A stretch of 64,000 nt of DNA from Poronia punctata (GCA_022579005.1 MU401574.1:41809-105808); one strand, 5' to 3'. Shown: positions 1 to 13,283, counted from the stretch's first letter. Translations and numbers: made by a program. Notes: a model not told the origin generated them from the sequence alone.

Positions 1-3000
1 CGAGGCAGTTAGTGGTCTGGCTGCCATTATAAAAGCTGCATTGGTGTTGCAGAACCGCACTATTCCACCCAATCTAAACTATGAGACAACCAATCCTAAA
101 ATACCCATCAAGGACTGGAATCTTACGGTATGTCTTCTCTTTCCATCTCTGTATCTCTGTATGAAAGCGAGGGGGAAAAGAAGCAGTCCAATGACTGACT
201 TATCCACATAGGTACCGACATCTGTAACGGAACTGCCGGCAGGTCTTCCATTACGAGTATCCGTCAACAACTTTGGATACGGCGGTACAAATGCACACGT
301 CATCTTGGAGGCGAGCCCCGGGACCGAGACCGGGGTCAAACGAGGAGCCATCGGCTATGATTATTCTCGCCCGCAGGTGTCGAAAAACGACGACGAAGAG
401 AATAATGTGCCCAAAGTCTTCCTCCTCAGTGCGCGTGACTCTGGCGCAGTCAAGGCCATGGGCAGCCAACTCGCATCCCACCTCCGTCAAAGCGGCAACC
501 CTGTCAAGATGTCTGATCTTGCCTACACTCTTGACCAACACCGGTCCAAACTACCTTGGAGGATAGCTGTCGCTGCACAGACAGCGACAGAGCTGGCTGA
601 TAAACTCGAGAATTCCAGCTCCAACAAGCCGGTCCAGACGGCCAAGGAACCCCGAATCGGCTTTGTCTTCAACGGTCAGGGCGCACAGTGGCATGCCATG
701 GGCCGCGAGCTGATCGAGAGCTATCCCATCTTCGGTGCCACGATCCGAGAGGCTGACGATATTCTCAAAGAGTATGGGTCAGATTGGTCCCTATACGGTA
801 TGATTTATGTCCCGTAGCAACTTTGCCTCTTCACGCCCATGGTCCTTTATATACTAACAGAAGACGAAACAACAGAGGAACTGATGCGTGACGCAAAGTC
901 AACACGTGTCCATCACACGAATATAAGCCAACCTATAAGCGTTGCCATCCAGCTATGTCTCGTAGACCTGCTTAGGTCCTGGGGCGTACGTCCTTCGGCA
1001 GTCACCAGCCATTCGAGCGGCGAAATAGCTGCAGCCTACTCGGTCGGCGTGCTGAGCTTTAAAGAGGCTTTGGGCGTCGTCTACTTCCGCGGCGAACTGG
1101 CTCTCAAGCATCAGAAGCTCGCATCGTTGGACGGCGCCATGCTTGCCGCGGGCTTGAGTCCCGACAGGGCCGAGCCGTATCTCGCGAACCTGAAATCCGG
1201 TCGCGTGGTAGTGGCATGTGTCAACAGTCCCGAGAGCGTCACATTGTCTGGAGACTCCCTAGCCATCGACGAGGTGGAAGCAAGGCTGAAAGATGATGGC
1301 GTGTTCGCTAGGAAGCTTCAAGTCCCGTTGGCCTATCATTCCCATCACATGATGCACATGGCGCAGGAATATACCGATTCGCTGACCGCGTCCCTCCCCC
1401 GTGACCGCGAGTGGGATGATTCCGTCTTGTACTCGTCGCCCGTCACTGGAGACATCATATCCTCTCCCGATGTCCTAACTCCTGATCACTGGGTCCGAAA
1501 CCTGACCAGCCCTGTCTTGTTCTCGCAGTCCTTCGAGAAGATGTGCTTTCCAGAACGGGCATCTGACGACAAACCATCACCTCGCACCCCGAGGGTTGAT
1601 CTAGTACTAGAGATTGGCGCTCACAGTACTCTCTCAGGCCCTATTCGGCAAATCTTGGCTAGCCAGGATTCTCCCATCACCATGCCTTATACCTCATGCT
1701 TGAAGAGAAACACGGATGCGGTCCAGACGATGCATGAACTAGCTTGCTACCTCGTGTGCCGAGGCTATCCGGTTGACTTGACTGCAGTTAACTCTCCAAG
1801 CGGCAATGGCAAACCGAGTTTCATTTCCAGTCTGCCTACTTACGCTTGGAACCACGGGTCATCCTACTGGGCCGAGTCTCGGATCATGCGCGAATATCGT
1901 TACAAAAAGTACCCTCCTCACGAGCTGATCGGCAGCCCCATGCCGGGCTCGACGACGTTGGCGCCTACGTGGCGGAACTTCTTGAGACTGGACGACATCC
2001 CTTGGCTTGCAGACCATCAGTTGGATTCAAAGGTCGTCTTACCTGGCGCAGGTTACGTCGCCATGGCGATCGAGGCCGTACGCACCATGGTGGATCCGTC
2101 GGAACATACCATCAGCGGGTACCATCTCCGGGACGTAGACATCGTGAGCGCACTTACCATACCGGAGGGTGCGGCAGGGGTTGAAACGCAGCTGTGTCTG
2201 CGACCATGTAACGAAAAGGAGCTCGACCACGACAATTGGTATTCGTTTGAACTCTCGTCTTTGGGTTCGGGTGACTCATGGATCCAGCACTGCACAGGTT
2301 ACGTCTCGGCAGGTTTAGCTGCCGCCGCCGAGAGCAGCCCCGAATGGGTCAAAGAGTCCACCAAGGCCTTGGATCAACCTTACACCGCCAGCGCTTTCTT
2401 CGAAACCGGCGGCAGCAAGCCACAGAACCTCCAAGTCGGTGATATCTTTGCCGGTCTTCGCGAAATGACATTCTATCACGGGCCCATGTTCCAAAATCTG
2501 GTAGACAGTACTACATGTGGTACAAAGGGCATCACGACTGTTCAGATCGGGTCCAGCGCCGAGGAAACAGACAGAGAGTATGCCTTACATCCGACAACGC
2601 TCGATTCCATCATAGTAGCCGCTTACAGCACGCTATCGTCCAAGATGCGAAAAGGCGCCATGGTAGTGCCGAGAGCGATTAGCACGCTTTATATCCCTAC
2701 CAAATTTCCTCGTCAGAGCGGGAATCAGTTGACCGCCTTCACCGAAGTCGTGAAACAGAACAGAAGGGGCTTGACGTCGGACGTTGTAGGTGTCGCAAGG
2801 GACGAGTCCGATCAGTCCAACGCTTTGCGGATCCAGGGCTTTTTCTGTCAATCAGTCCCCCAGGGCCAAGTCAACGGCGAGGGCAGGCGAGAGCCAACAA
2901 TGTGTTTCAAGACGCGCTGGGAGCCAGACCTGCATGATAGCCTACATTCTCCTGCCGTCCAGGAGTCGCTCAAGGTCCGACTCACCTCGGATGAAATCAA

Positions 3001-6000
3001 CTTGGAGAGGAAGATGGCTCGCGCGACCTATTACTTGATCGAAGCAGCCATGCGAGAGTTGGGCGACGTAGATACCACCACCCTGAACCCGGACCAAGCT
3101 GGGATCCTTGACTGGATGACGTCTGTCGTGGCCCAGGTTCAAAAGGGTGAGCTGGCCCCTGGTAGTCGAGCTTGGCCCAAGTCTAGCGATGGACTCAGAC
3201 AGACTCTCTTCGATGAGATGTCGGCTGATACGGCGAATGACGGTGGAAAGCTCATCCTGCGCGTTGGTCGACAACTTGCCAGACTCGTGCGCGGGGATAC
3301 CTCCACTCTGGACGTTGCAGCGCAGGATAACCTTCTACAAGGATATTTAGAACAGCTACCTCGACACGTGCGGGCATACTCTCGGCTAGCTGATGTGTTG
3401 AGGTTGTACGCCGTTCAGCACCCCGATGCCAAGATACTCGAGTTGGGCTCAGACATAGGATACGCAACGAAGCCAGTGCTCGATGCACTCTCCGCTGCAC
3501 AGTTTACTTCCGGGCCCCTCTGCGCTAGTTATGAACTGACGCGGCCAACACAAGAAGCATGCGATGCCGCAAAACGAGATCTTGAGGCATACTATGGTAA
3601 CAACTTTGTTGAGGTCCGAACGCTACGCCTCGATGTGGAACCGCAGAGCCAAGGCTTTGCTACAGCTGAATACGACTTGATCTTGGTCCCTTTTTCATCA
3701 CCCCACCGACAGAATCTGGATCACTTTTTGGCACATGTCAAAAGCCTCGTCCGACCTGGGGGTCAGTTGATATTTCTCGACAAGAGTCAACTGAGCGTGG
3801 ATGCCCACCTTATCCTGGGCACGATTAATCCTGGACGATGGACTCGTGATGACGCCGTCGTCTCGTCAACAGAGTGGCATACACTGCTCAAAAATGCTGG
3901 TTTCACCGGTGTGGATTTCGAGTTTGCTGACTGCGAGGATCCCAAGTATCAATCGTCGCGAATAATAATGAGTACAGCTCCAAGACAACCAACCTTCCCA
4001 GCTGAAATCTCCCTGATCTATGCTGGGTCGGAACCTCCCAATGCTTGGGTGAGCTCTCTGCGCCGAGAGATTCACGAGAGCACCGGCGCGACCTTGTCAT
4101 CAGCTGTACATTTCGAAAATGCTAATATCCAAGATGACTCGGTGTGTATCTTCATCGCAGAAATGGAGCAGCCTCTCCTGGATACCATCTCGGGCACAGC
4201 TTTCGACAAGCTCCGAAAGGTGCTCCTCCAGAGCGCCGGACTCCTCTGGATTAGCTGTGGTTCGATAGCAGCAGCATCCGGCAATCCCAAGTTTGGCATG
4301 ACCCAGGGACTCTTGCGAACCCTGAGAGAAGAGGACGCGTCCAAACGTGTCGTCCATCTCGACTTTGAGCAAGGCACGACGGACGAGCTTCTTTGGTCTG
4401 ATACGAAGCGCGAATACACAGTCCGTGTATTGAAAGAGAGCTTCGATGAGCGGGTTGCCATCGAGTCCACAGAGCGCGAGTATGCAGTCAAAGACTCGAT
4501 TTTACACGTGTTGCGCGTCTATCCCGACGAGACGGAAGACAGGGCCACCACGACGAATCCGGAGGACCCCGAACCCGAAATGCTACCTTGGCATCAGCCG
4601 GGCCGCAACTGGGTCTACGAGGTCGATCCAAACGGCCTCTTGAGCAACACCCATTTCGTCGACAACCCGGCCATCGCCGACGACGTGCCGGCAGGGTACG
4701 TGGAAATCGAGCCCAAGGCGTTCGGCCTCAACTTCCGCGACGTTTTGACTTCGCTGGGACAACTGGAAGAGTCCATCATCGGCAACGAATGCAGTGGTAT
4801 CATCACACGCTTGGGCCCTGGAGCAGATACGGCGACGAGCGGTCTCCGGGTTGGCGACCGGGTATGCGCCATTGCCGAAAACAGGTTCGGCAGCAAGGTA
4901 TTCTCGCGCTGGGCCAACGCAGCCTTGATTCCCGAAGCCATGTCTTTCGAGGAGGCATCGACAATCCCGTATATATGGTCGACTGCGTACCATGGCCTCG
5001 TCGACCTGGCACGCATCGAAAAGGGCGAGTCCATCCTCATACATTCGGCCACTGGCGGTGTCGGTCAAGCCACCCTGATGCTGGCCCGACACCTCGGCGC
5101 CGAGGTCTTTGTTACCTGTTCATCACAAGCTAAACGTGACTTCCTCATGGACAAATACGGACTCGCACCCGATCATATCTTCTCCAGCCGTGACACTTCC
5201 TTCGCTGCCGGAATCAGGGCCATGACGCCTGGAGGCAGGGGCGTTGACGTCGTCATGAATCACTTGGCCGGCCCGCTGCTGAAGGCCACGTGGGAATGCC
5301 TGGCCCCATTCGGTCGCTTTTTGGAGATCGGCAAGGTGGACATGGAGGCTGCTCGGCGACTAGACATGACGCCATTTACCCGCTGCGTGAGCATCTACGG
5401 CATCGACATTCTACAACTGGGAAAACACAAGGGTCATCAGGTCCGTCGCGCCCTCGACGGCGCCATTCGGCTGTGGGAGCAACGTGCCGTGGACGTTGTC
5501 GGTCCCATCACGACATATCCCATATCGGACATGGAAAAGGCCATGCGAACCATGCAAAGCGGCACCCATATGGGCAAGATCGTCCTCACACCGAGGCCCG
5601 ACGATTTGGTCAAGGTAGTTTCCCGTCAGAAACCGCTCCGCTTCTCGGGACCACGCGCAACAGAAGCTACGTATCTGGTTGTCGGTGGCTTAGGCGGCAT
5701 CGGCCGGACCATCGCCATCTGGTTAGCCGAACGAGGAGCCCGCCATGTTCTTCTCGTGTCCCGTAATGCCGAAACCCACGTCGATGCGCCACAGCTTAAA
5801 CGGGAAGCCTTGGGCTTGGGCTGTAATCTTCGAATCCGAAATTGCGACGTTGCAGACGAAAGTAGTCTCAATGCCCTCCTGCGCGACTGCAGAGATGCCA
5901 TGCCTCCCGTAAAGGGGGTTATCCATGCTGCCATGCTTTTGCAAGTGAGTACCTTAATTATCCGTCATGTGCCCTCCCCTTTTAGATAATAGAAATTACT

Positions 6001-6873
6001 GGTTGCCACGGGAAACACTGACAAGAATCTCGTATGTACTAGGACTCTGTGCTCGAACGCATGACATACGAACAATGGTACCGCGGAGTCTCGCCCAAAG
6101 TCACCGGCGCATGGAACATCCATAAAAGTATCAAGGACCTCGACTTCTTCGTCATGCTCTCGTCGCTCGTCGGTGTGAGCGGACACATGTCCCAAGCCAA
6201 CTACGCCGCGGGCAACACATTCCTAGACGCACTAGCCCGTCATCGCGCCGCCCACGGGCTCCCCGGCGTATCGCTCGATCTCGGCGGCGTCAAGTCGGTC
6301 GGGTTCGTGGCAGAATCGACCGACAATGTCCTCGACCGTGTGGTGAAGCTCGGGTCGATCCCCATGGAGATCGACAGGGTCTTGCGACTGATCGAATCGG
6401 GCATCCGAAACCCACTCGGTGCCCAGATCGTCACGTCCATCGATACGTGGAATAATCTGGAGAGCAGCTCGCCCATCAAGCGCGACATGCGATTCCGCGC
6501 CCTCGCGAGAGCCAAGGGGTCCGACGGGAATAACCAGGGCCAGAGCAAGGCCCAGGCGAGCGGTGACGTGCTCTTGACGCAGGCGCTCTCCTCGGCCACT
6601 GTGACGCTGGTACAGGCGACCGAGGCTATCACGGCTGCTATCGTCACCAAACTCGCCAAGATATTCAACCTCGAGGCAGCTGATATCGAGAGCACGCTGT
6701 CCATGTCGCACTATGGTGTCGACTCGCTGGTTGCGGTCGAGCTGCGAAATTGGCTCGGCAGCGCCGTCAGAGCCAAGCTGTCCATCTTTGAGATCCTTCA
6801 GAGCACGTCTCTCGCTGCTTTCGGTGCCATGGTGGCTACCAAGAGTGAATTTCTCACAGGGATGGTTGTGTAA
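1..6873 (+). CDS. Highly reducing type I polyketide synthase, 5'-truncated by the window edge (KS end-AT-DH-cMT-ER-KR-ACP)
   Basis: Iterative fungal PKS that builds a reduced polyketide chain. Exons 1-127, 212-797, 876-5944 and 6043-6873 close in one frame and give 2203 residues of the C-terminal part. The acceptor at 875, not the one at 860, restores the usual WSLxEEL start of the AT linker. Domains in order: KS end with GGTNAH (about 275-300); AT with FNGQGAQ (about 665) and active-site Ser in SHSSGEIAAAY (about 1005-1037); DH with H..PGAGY (about 2010-2050) and HPTTLD (about 2588-2605); methyltransferase region with ELGSDIGYAT (about 3440-3470); ER with SATGGVGQAT (5046-5075); KR with GGLGGIG (about 5683-5703) and NYAAGN (about 6199-6216); ACP with GVDSL (about 6715-6730). 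It ends after the ACP without a thioesterase, so release needs a partner. The KS cysteine lies outside the window. The methyltransferase motif is degenerate. Confidence 0.95.
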
Positions 6874-7585
6874 ATAAATACGAAGAGACAGTAGAAGGAG
6901 CGGACGCCGGAATTCGTTTGCTAGTTTAGAAACACCTGTATATATAATAGTTACATGCCTTGGCTCATCTGTCTAATTACCTCCGTTGTAGTTACTATCG
7001 TCGCAGCGTGACCGTGGTAAAAATATGGCTGGTGGTGGTTTTTATTCCTGCTTGTTTCTTGACACGTCCTTCGATAAAGTAGCGCGACGCGGCGCGGCGA
7101 AGGTTTGTTAAAGGTTCGAATTGGAAAGGGTTAGGTACTAGGCTATTATGACAGCTGTCACCATCTACTTGGCACTGCATTACATCAGACAAACACTTGG
7201 TACAGTAACAGACCCTCCGAGACCTCGACTAACATTAATAATTAAGGTTCTATACGTAAAGCAAAACAAAAATTGGCATACTTGACTTGGTTTGTTGTTT
7301 ACTAATCTTTACAAAACAAAATATAGAAAGCAACGCTACTATAAATGATCATAATCAGCTGTGGTTTTTCAACTTGATATTGCAGAGGTAATGTAGTCAA
7401 TAGTCTAATACTCTAATAGTAAAGGGAGTAAAGCTTATACTTTAAGATCCATATCAGCTTCAATTAAGTACTCATAAAAGGCATATGTGTACAAGATCCT
7501 AGGATTATTAGAATATTTTAAACACTAAGTACTATCTTAACCACTTAGCTTCCACCCTCGAGACAAGCCATAATATATTAATTTA
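6874..7585. other. Convergent intergenic region, no gene seen
   Basis: Tail-to-tail spacer between the PKS stop and the stop of the Ecm33-like gene. It is AT-rich from about 7200 to 7580, as expected for two 3' untranslated regions. I see no coding frame of interest, RNA gene or repeat. Confidence 0.6.
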
Positions 7586-9284
7586 CTAGATCCAACGCTT
7601 GACTATGGAAAAAATGAAGCCAAATGGCGAGTTCATCCTAGAAGCACCGGCCGTGGCAGGTGTCGAAGTGGCCGGTGCACTGGAACTAGCCGGGGGAACA
7701 TCACCAGACTCGGTGGTAGTTGGCACGGGAGTCACAGTCGGATGGCCTCCCGGTCCTTTCGTGGTGGTGACCGTAGCTAGTGGAGAAGAAGGAGAAAAAG
7801 AAGAAGAAGAAGAAAAAGCTGACGTCTTGGTCAGCCCTGTTCCAGTTGAAAGGCTCTGGGTAGGATAAACAGTCGGCTCTATCTCACTCGTGAGGCTTTC
7901 AGTGGGATAGACGGTCGGTTCATCGTCACTAGGAGGGCTCGATGAGGGATAGCCCGTCGGTTCCAACTCACCTGGGAGATCCGATGTGGTGGTGGGAACC
8001 GGAGGGAAGCTCGTGTATCCAGGCTGGCTCGAGTAAGTTACAGGGGGTTTCGTACCAGGGACTGTGCCAGTGCCTGTGCCCGTGGCACCACCGTTACCAC
8101 TTCGGCCGTCGAAGCAGTAATAGTCATTTGCAATGTCTTTGATCCATTCGACTTGATTGCATGTGAAACCGTACGAATCCAAGCTGATTCGGAATTTGTC
8201 AACCCTCTCAAGAGAAGGGAAATTGAGATGCGAGATACCACGGGCATTGGGGTCGCCGCCAGGAGTACCCTCCACTACTATTTCACTGGTGCTCTTCAAG
8301 TTGGAGAGGTCAACCTCTTCCAGGAATTTGTTACCCGTGATGTAGACACCTCCCTCGACATCGGTGAGGCCGGGCGCGACGATGGATTTGGTGCCATAGA
8401 GCCCGGTGAACTTGAAGTCGCCAGAGACGTGGGTGAGAACAGGGAAGTCGAGCACGCCTGAGTGAATGCCTCGGGTGATATCCTTGTCAAAGATATCCAC
8501 GGCCCCGACGGACTCGAGGGCGGGGAAAGACATGGCCGGGTGGCCCCTATTGTTTCCCAAGTTGAGGGTTCCGCTGACGGATTTGAGTGAAGGAAAGAGG
8601 ATGTGCCCCATCCTGGGGTTATTCACCACACGGATCTCGTCTGCCGTCTGGAGGGCTTCTAAGCCATTGTACCACTCCCAGCCGTAGGGAGAGATAACCT
8701 TGGTAAAGCCGCTAAGGAAGGTCTCCTCGACAACGAGATTGGAGATGTGCACGAGTTCGTTCGCGAGCCACGAAAACCCATCGTCCTGGTCCGCCCAGGT
8801 GATGTTCCTCCATTCCAACAAGCCGATCTCGGTCAACTTGGGCAAATTCATCTGGCCTATCCAGGGGGGGCTCAGTATCCGCAACCCGCCCATTTTCTCT
8901 GCACTGTCCACATTGAACCATTTCAGGATTTCGTTCCTGTCGAGGATGATGGTGCCGGTGAATTCCACGGGATGAGGCAGGTCAAAATATACCCAACCAG
9001 GAGCGACATGCAAGTCTCCGTAAATGATATCGCAGGGGTTTATGTCCTCGAGGATGGTAGGTGAATCATAGTTGACTTCTATAGTTTCGCCATCGACACC
9101 GCATTCTGAGAGAGATATAGATTAGCGAGATGTATGTACCTTATATAACTTATTCCTAGAGTAGAGGCCCCTCGGAGGTAGTTTATCATATTGTATCCTA
9201 TGTAGTTTAGGAAGTGTAAAAATACATACGTGCAAGTGCTCCTCCTGCAAAGGAGAGTACCAAGGTAGGTGCGGCCCACTTCAT
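7586..9284 (-). CDS. Secreted Ecm33-like leucine-rich cell wall protein, possibly GPI-anchored
   Basis: Two exons, 9230-9284 and 7586-9105, give 524 residues. The 55-base first exon encodes signal peptide MKWAAPTLVLSFAGGALA. The intron (9106-9229) starts GTATGT and ends CTCAG, and the mature protein would start QCG. The next 300 or so residues are irregular leucine-rich repeats of the receptor L-domain kind, recurring as 'FPSLxxVxGxLxxxxN' (FPSLKSVSG, FPALESVGA, FPVLTHVSG, FPSLERVDK). Cysteine pairs lie at the N end (QCG, NPCD) and the C end (FTCNQ, YYCFD). This is the arrangement of fungal Ecm33/Sps2 proteins, which support wall integrity. A Ser/Thr/Pro-rich stalk of about 150 residues follows, with imperfect EPTVYPT repeats. 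The last residues (PFGFIFSIVKRWI) are only weakly hydrophobic and contain KR, so a GPI anchor is uncertain. It may instead be wall-retained or released. Confidence 0.85.
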
Positions 9285-9384
9285 TTTCAATGACGATAAC
9301 TGTAATTGTAAAACGAATGCCAATTGAAGAAAGAGTAGCCCTACAGTCTACTCCTACGAAGTCTTACAGGTCAACTTTACGGAT

Positions 9385-9410
9385 AGTCGCCGAGTATTAT
9401 ACCCGTACGT
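9385..9410 (-). promoter_or_regulatory. Possible TATA-like element of the Ecm33-like gene
   Basis: On the minus strand GGGTATAATAC lies about 110 bases upstream of the ATG at 9284. A CCAAT-like GCCAATTG sits near 9320. Both are weak motif matches; no transcription start evidence is available. Confidence 0.25.
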
Positions 9411-11840
9411 CTTGAACGATCCAGCCCCACTGCCCCAGAAAAAGAGCAGGCGGTCCTCTTGCTTGATGGGGTAAGTAGCTTAGTTAGCTATGTGGCACAG
9501 CTTCAGCTACTTTTCTCTTGGCGACTCCTCGGATTTCAATAACCTCCGTGTGGTTTACGGCGTATTCGATGGACTGACTCTTCCCCGCTGTCTGGATCGT
9601 GTCAAATTCGGCGCCATTGACGGTGCTTCTCTATGTGGTATAAACACCAACGTCCCGGTTGTGATGCTATATTTGCCTTGTTTCTTTGTATTTAGCACAG
9701 CCAAAGATGACGTTGACTGCTTACGATGACTTTACACTCCAGTTCTTCAAATACAGGAAATGATAACATAACACAACAACAAATAAACATACTCTCTATC
9801 TTGACAATACTTACTTAATAATATCCTTTCTTCCCAAAACCTAGCCAACACTTTTCAGTTATTCTACTCGCAAAGCTAACATCCTCAGTAGGAAGTTCTG
9901 TCCATAACAACAAACAAAAGTCCCTCCTAGCTTATCACCTACGGCCGTACCCCAACCTACTTGTAAAGCTAGTAGACAGACATGATACTATTTTTGTTCT
10001 AAGCGAAGCTTTTCAACACAAACCTAGCACGTCCACGATATTACTAGATTAGACAGACACTAGCGACCTTAAGCATTCCCTAGTAACCTATTAGGTTAAG
10101 CGACCGCTTAATTTCAAGATAAAGCCAACTCTAGACCTGCAAGGACGTTTTTCCCTATCCCTGTGCATATCTATGGCGGCCTAAAATAAATATACCCTTG
10201 CTTCCTCAGCCTAGACTACCTACGTAGACGTTACTCATCACTCCGGTGACGATACTAAATTACGAGTAGACTAAAAGTTAGCCTAGTCTAGTCTAGGCTA
10301 CAAATGTCATAGGGCTAGCAGATTGCTTACTAAGGGGAGCCAAGCAGGCAGGGCACCACAAATTCTTCCACTAGGCAGCTCTACACGCTAAGCCCAAACG
10401 GAACAGGCTCGCATATCGAAACTATCGTAACTTTTTTCCTTCGACCTTTTACCTTATTGATGAATAAGAGCTCCCAAGGTAAATAGAAATGGAATACCTA
10501 CATCTCGTTATTGTGCTTGAAGGCGACCAAGTGCGTGTGGTTTTAGGCATCCCCCATTTCATTTTTTTCCGTCCCCCCCCCCCCCTGCCAGGTATGGTAC
10601 AGTCACATTCATAGCTTCAATAGGAATAGACCTCGTTCTTGAGCCTACGAGTAGATTCTTCTCGTCCACGGAATAAATTCCATCCATGGTCTCGTACCCA
10701 CACAGCCAGGTACCGTACTCTATCCGACCAGGGCCAAGCATTATTATGCAAAATGACACAAATTCCTCCTCAACCCAAATACAAGAGAGCGCCATCTATA
10801 TTTAGAGAGAGAAAAAAGTACATGTACCTAGCTAGCTATCAAATGTTCTTTTGTTTTTTGTTTAAAACGCGAAAAATCCAAGCATGATAGAGTCCGGTTA
10901 AACGCAACAACATCAATCAGCACAATACCTAGCTTAACCTAGGCCCGTCGGTATCCTCATTTTTTATTTTTATTTTTCCCCATAGAAGAGGCCCAGGGGG
11001 ACGACTCGAACACTCCGCGCAATCCACGTACGAGTAGCGCTAGGACTACCTATCGTACGCCTGCTATTAACCCATCTCTCGGCAAGAACCGAATTGGGCT
11101 TCATTCTCTTCATCCACCAATCAATGGCAAGTCGGAGGAGCCCACGATGTAATGTACGATGTCGCTCAGAAACGAGGACCGGGGTCCGGAGTTGTCAAAC
11201 TTGGCCTTAGATCAATCTTTTCTTCCATGTTTCGGATAAGGTACTCAAGACATTGGAATATATTATCGATAGGGGTTCAGTCGTCCGTGAGCTCTGCTCG
11301 TCAGAAGTGGCGAGGGTTGGAGCAAGCACTCATAGAGAGAGAGTCGAGTTGTGCACACAAGAAGAAAAATCCAGATTGTGATGTCAGTCTCCGTCGGGTG
11401 TGCGGGGGGTCAACGGCACCAAGTGAGTTGATCGGTTGCTCGACAGACGGACAGAAAAACCAAGCATGTCGAATTCATGGGCGGGTTTCCCACCAACTCA
11501 TAGGGGGGGGACCCTGAGGGGCTCTTTGGTGGGCACAGGCTTGATGACCAAACACGTTGGGGAGGTAGGAGTCATCTTCTTCCCAGCAACGCACCGACGT
11601 ATTTTGGGAGTTTGTTTGGCAACGCCATTGGATGGTCGCGGCGCAGAATAAGAGTTGAAGCTCTATCAGAGTAGAGATGTGCGGTCACGATAGCTCGTAG
11701 GCGTCAACCGCACTGGGAGGACGTAGTCCATTGACCTATCAGTTGTATCCGAACGGACAGTGACATCTGGCGTGCCAGGCGTCCATGTGTCTTGCAGGGA
11801 ACCGGAGATAACGTCTGTTGTCGGCGGTTGTGCCCTTCCG

Positions 11841-11869
11841 GGTAGCGCTTTGGTAAACAAAGCGCTACC
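11841..11869. repeat. Perfect 12-bp inverted repeat (hairpin)
   Basis: GGTAGCGCTTTG (11841-11852) and its exact reverse complement (11858-11869) flank a 5-base loop, GTAAA. It is not next to a recognised gene end, so a terminator role has no support. Confidence 0.75.
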
Positions 11870-13235
11870 TACGTAACCTGGTCCAGGTAATCATAGTAAC
11901 GGGTGGGTTGGATAGAGGTCATGGATCATGTTCGATGCGAGTCAGTGTCGCGTATATACCGCTATTGCAAGTCGCCAGCCCTTTGTTTCCGCAGCATCAG
12001 GCAGACGGTCAGTCTCGGTTGTGGGTTGAACTATTCCGCTTCCCAGTGGTCGGTGGCGGTTGCCAGGGACTAGGCGGGAAATGTAGAGCCCGTAACCGCC
12101 AAGAAATGTCTCGTGGAGGATAACCGTAGACGATAAGACCCTCGCGGCGTGTTGACAAGGTATGTTGCAGCCTGCAGATATGGGAGGGCGCGCATTTCGC
12201 GGTTCTCGAATTGGGAGTGGTTTTGTGGTGATATACCAACAATTTGCAAGACCACTGCAATAAATTCAATTCCCTGACATTTGTGACATCCACGACTCGT
12301 CACGATATTGTATGATGGGGGATAGCTTCGCATGGGCTTCGTCGGGTCCCACCAACTAATTTCGACCCAATGGTCCGTCGACTCTTCACCAGAAGTCGCA
12401 AGCACCGGGACAGTCTCGATCGAGCCGGCTTGGTGAGATATCCGTGATTTTCTCGATCGTGAGAACGGTGGTTTGCTCAGAGTCCCCCCCGGAGCTGCAG
12501 TCTTCGTCGACATAACCCCCAAACGGATAAGAGCTAGGAAGTCTTGGTCGGTCGTTCATGATTGTCCCAGGGGTATTATCCGCGCCACATGGCGTCGAGT
12601 CAGTCGATGGTAGGTACAAGCCAGCTACCATTCGAGTAGAAGACGATCCTAGGGATATAGAGATACAGCTTAAAACAGAAACAAGAAATTTGTTCGGCCA
12701 AGGGAGAAAGATAACCATTGCTAACTAGCAAAGGTTCGTGGCCAGCCTGAAGAAACCTGTCGTTGTGCGTCCGACTCTCAGCTTTTGTATTATTGTCGAG
12801 TCCGGCCTTTTTCTTCGTGACCATGCCGTGTGCACCTTGAGGTCAATGCAACATCTTGCGCTCTATTGTGAATCCCCTTTTCCTCCTCTTACCGTATATA
12901 TTGCTTCTGACGCGGTCGAGTTGTTCTAGATGGACGAGGGGAGAGCGAGAGAATGGCTCTGGAGGGACTTCTGATTTCCTAGACGGGACGTAAGTCAGTA
13001 AAATGTCCATCATCTTTTGAAATAGTGTATCAAGTGGCACACTCACCCAAAAGATTGCAGCTTGGGGGGGAGAAGCCACATGATATTGGCAGCCCGTGGC
13101 TGAGTAGACCACGACCACGACTAGCTAAGCCCAAACAAGGGTAATGAAGTAGAGGAATCTTTGGTGTCATGGCCGTATGTCAAGGCCTGAGTCGAACTTT
13201 CAAGTACTTGAATAATTGGAAGAGTAAAGATGGCA

Positions 13236-13283
13236 TGTGCATTATTATGAGGCGATTCATGTGCATTATGATGAGGTGATTCA
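13236..13283. repeat. 24-bp tandem duplication
   Basis: Two adjacent 24-base copies (13236-13259, 13260-13283) starting TGTGCATTAT differ at two positions. They lie just left of a 21-bp minisatellite and may belong to the same unstable tract. Confidence 0.8.

Noticed and set aside
7105..7130. Second tRNA-like GGTTCGAAT
   Set aside because: Flanking bases do not form a T-arm; no cloverleaf.
9490..9729. 79-codon frame divergent from the Ecm33-like gene
   Set aside because: No homology I recognise and no promoter or poly(A) support.
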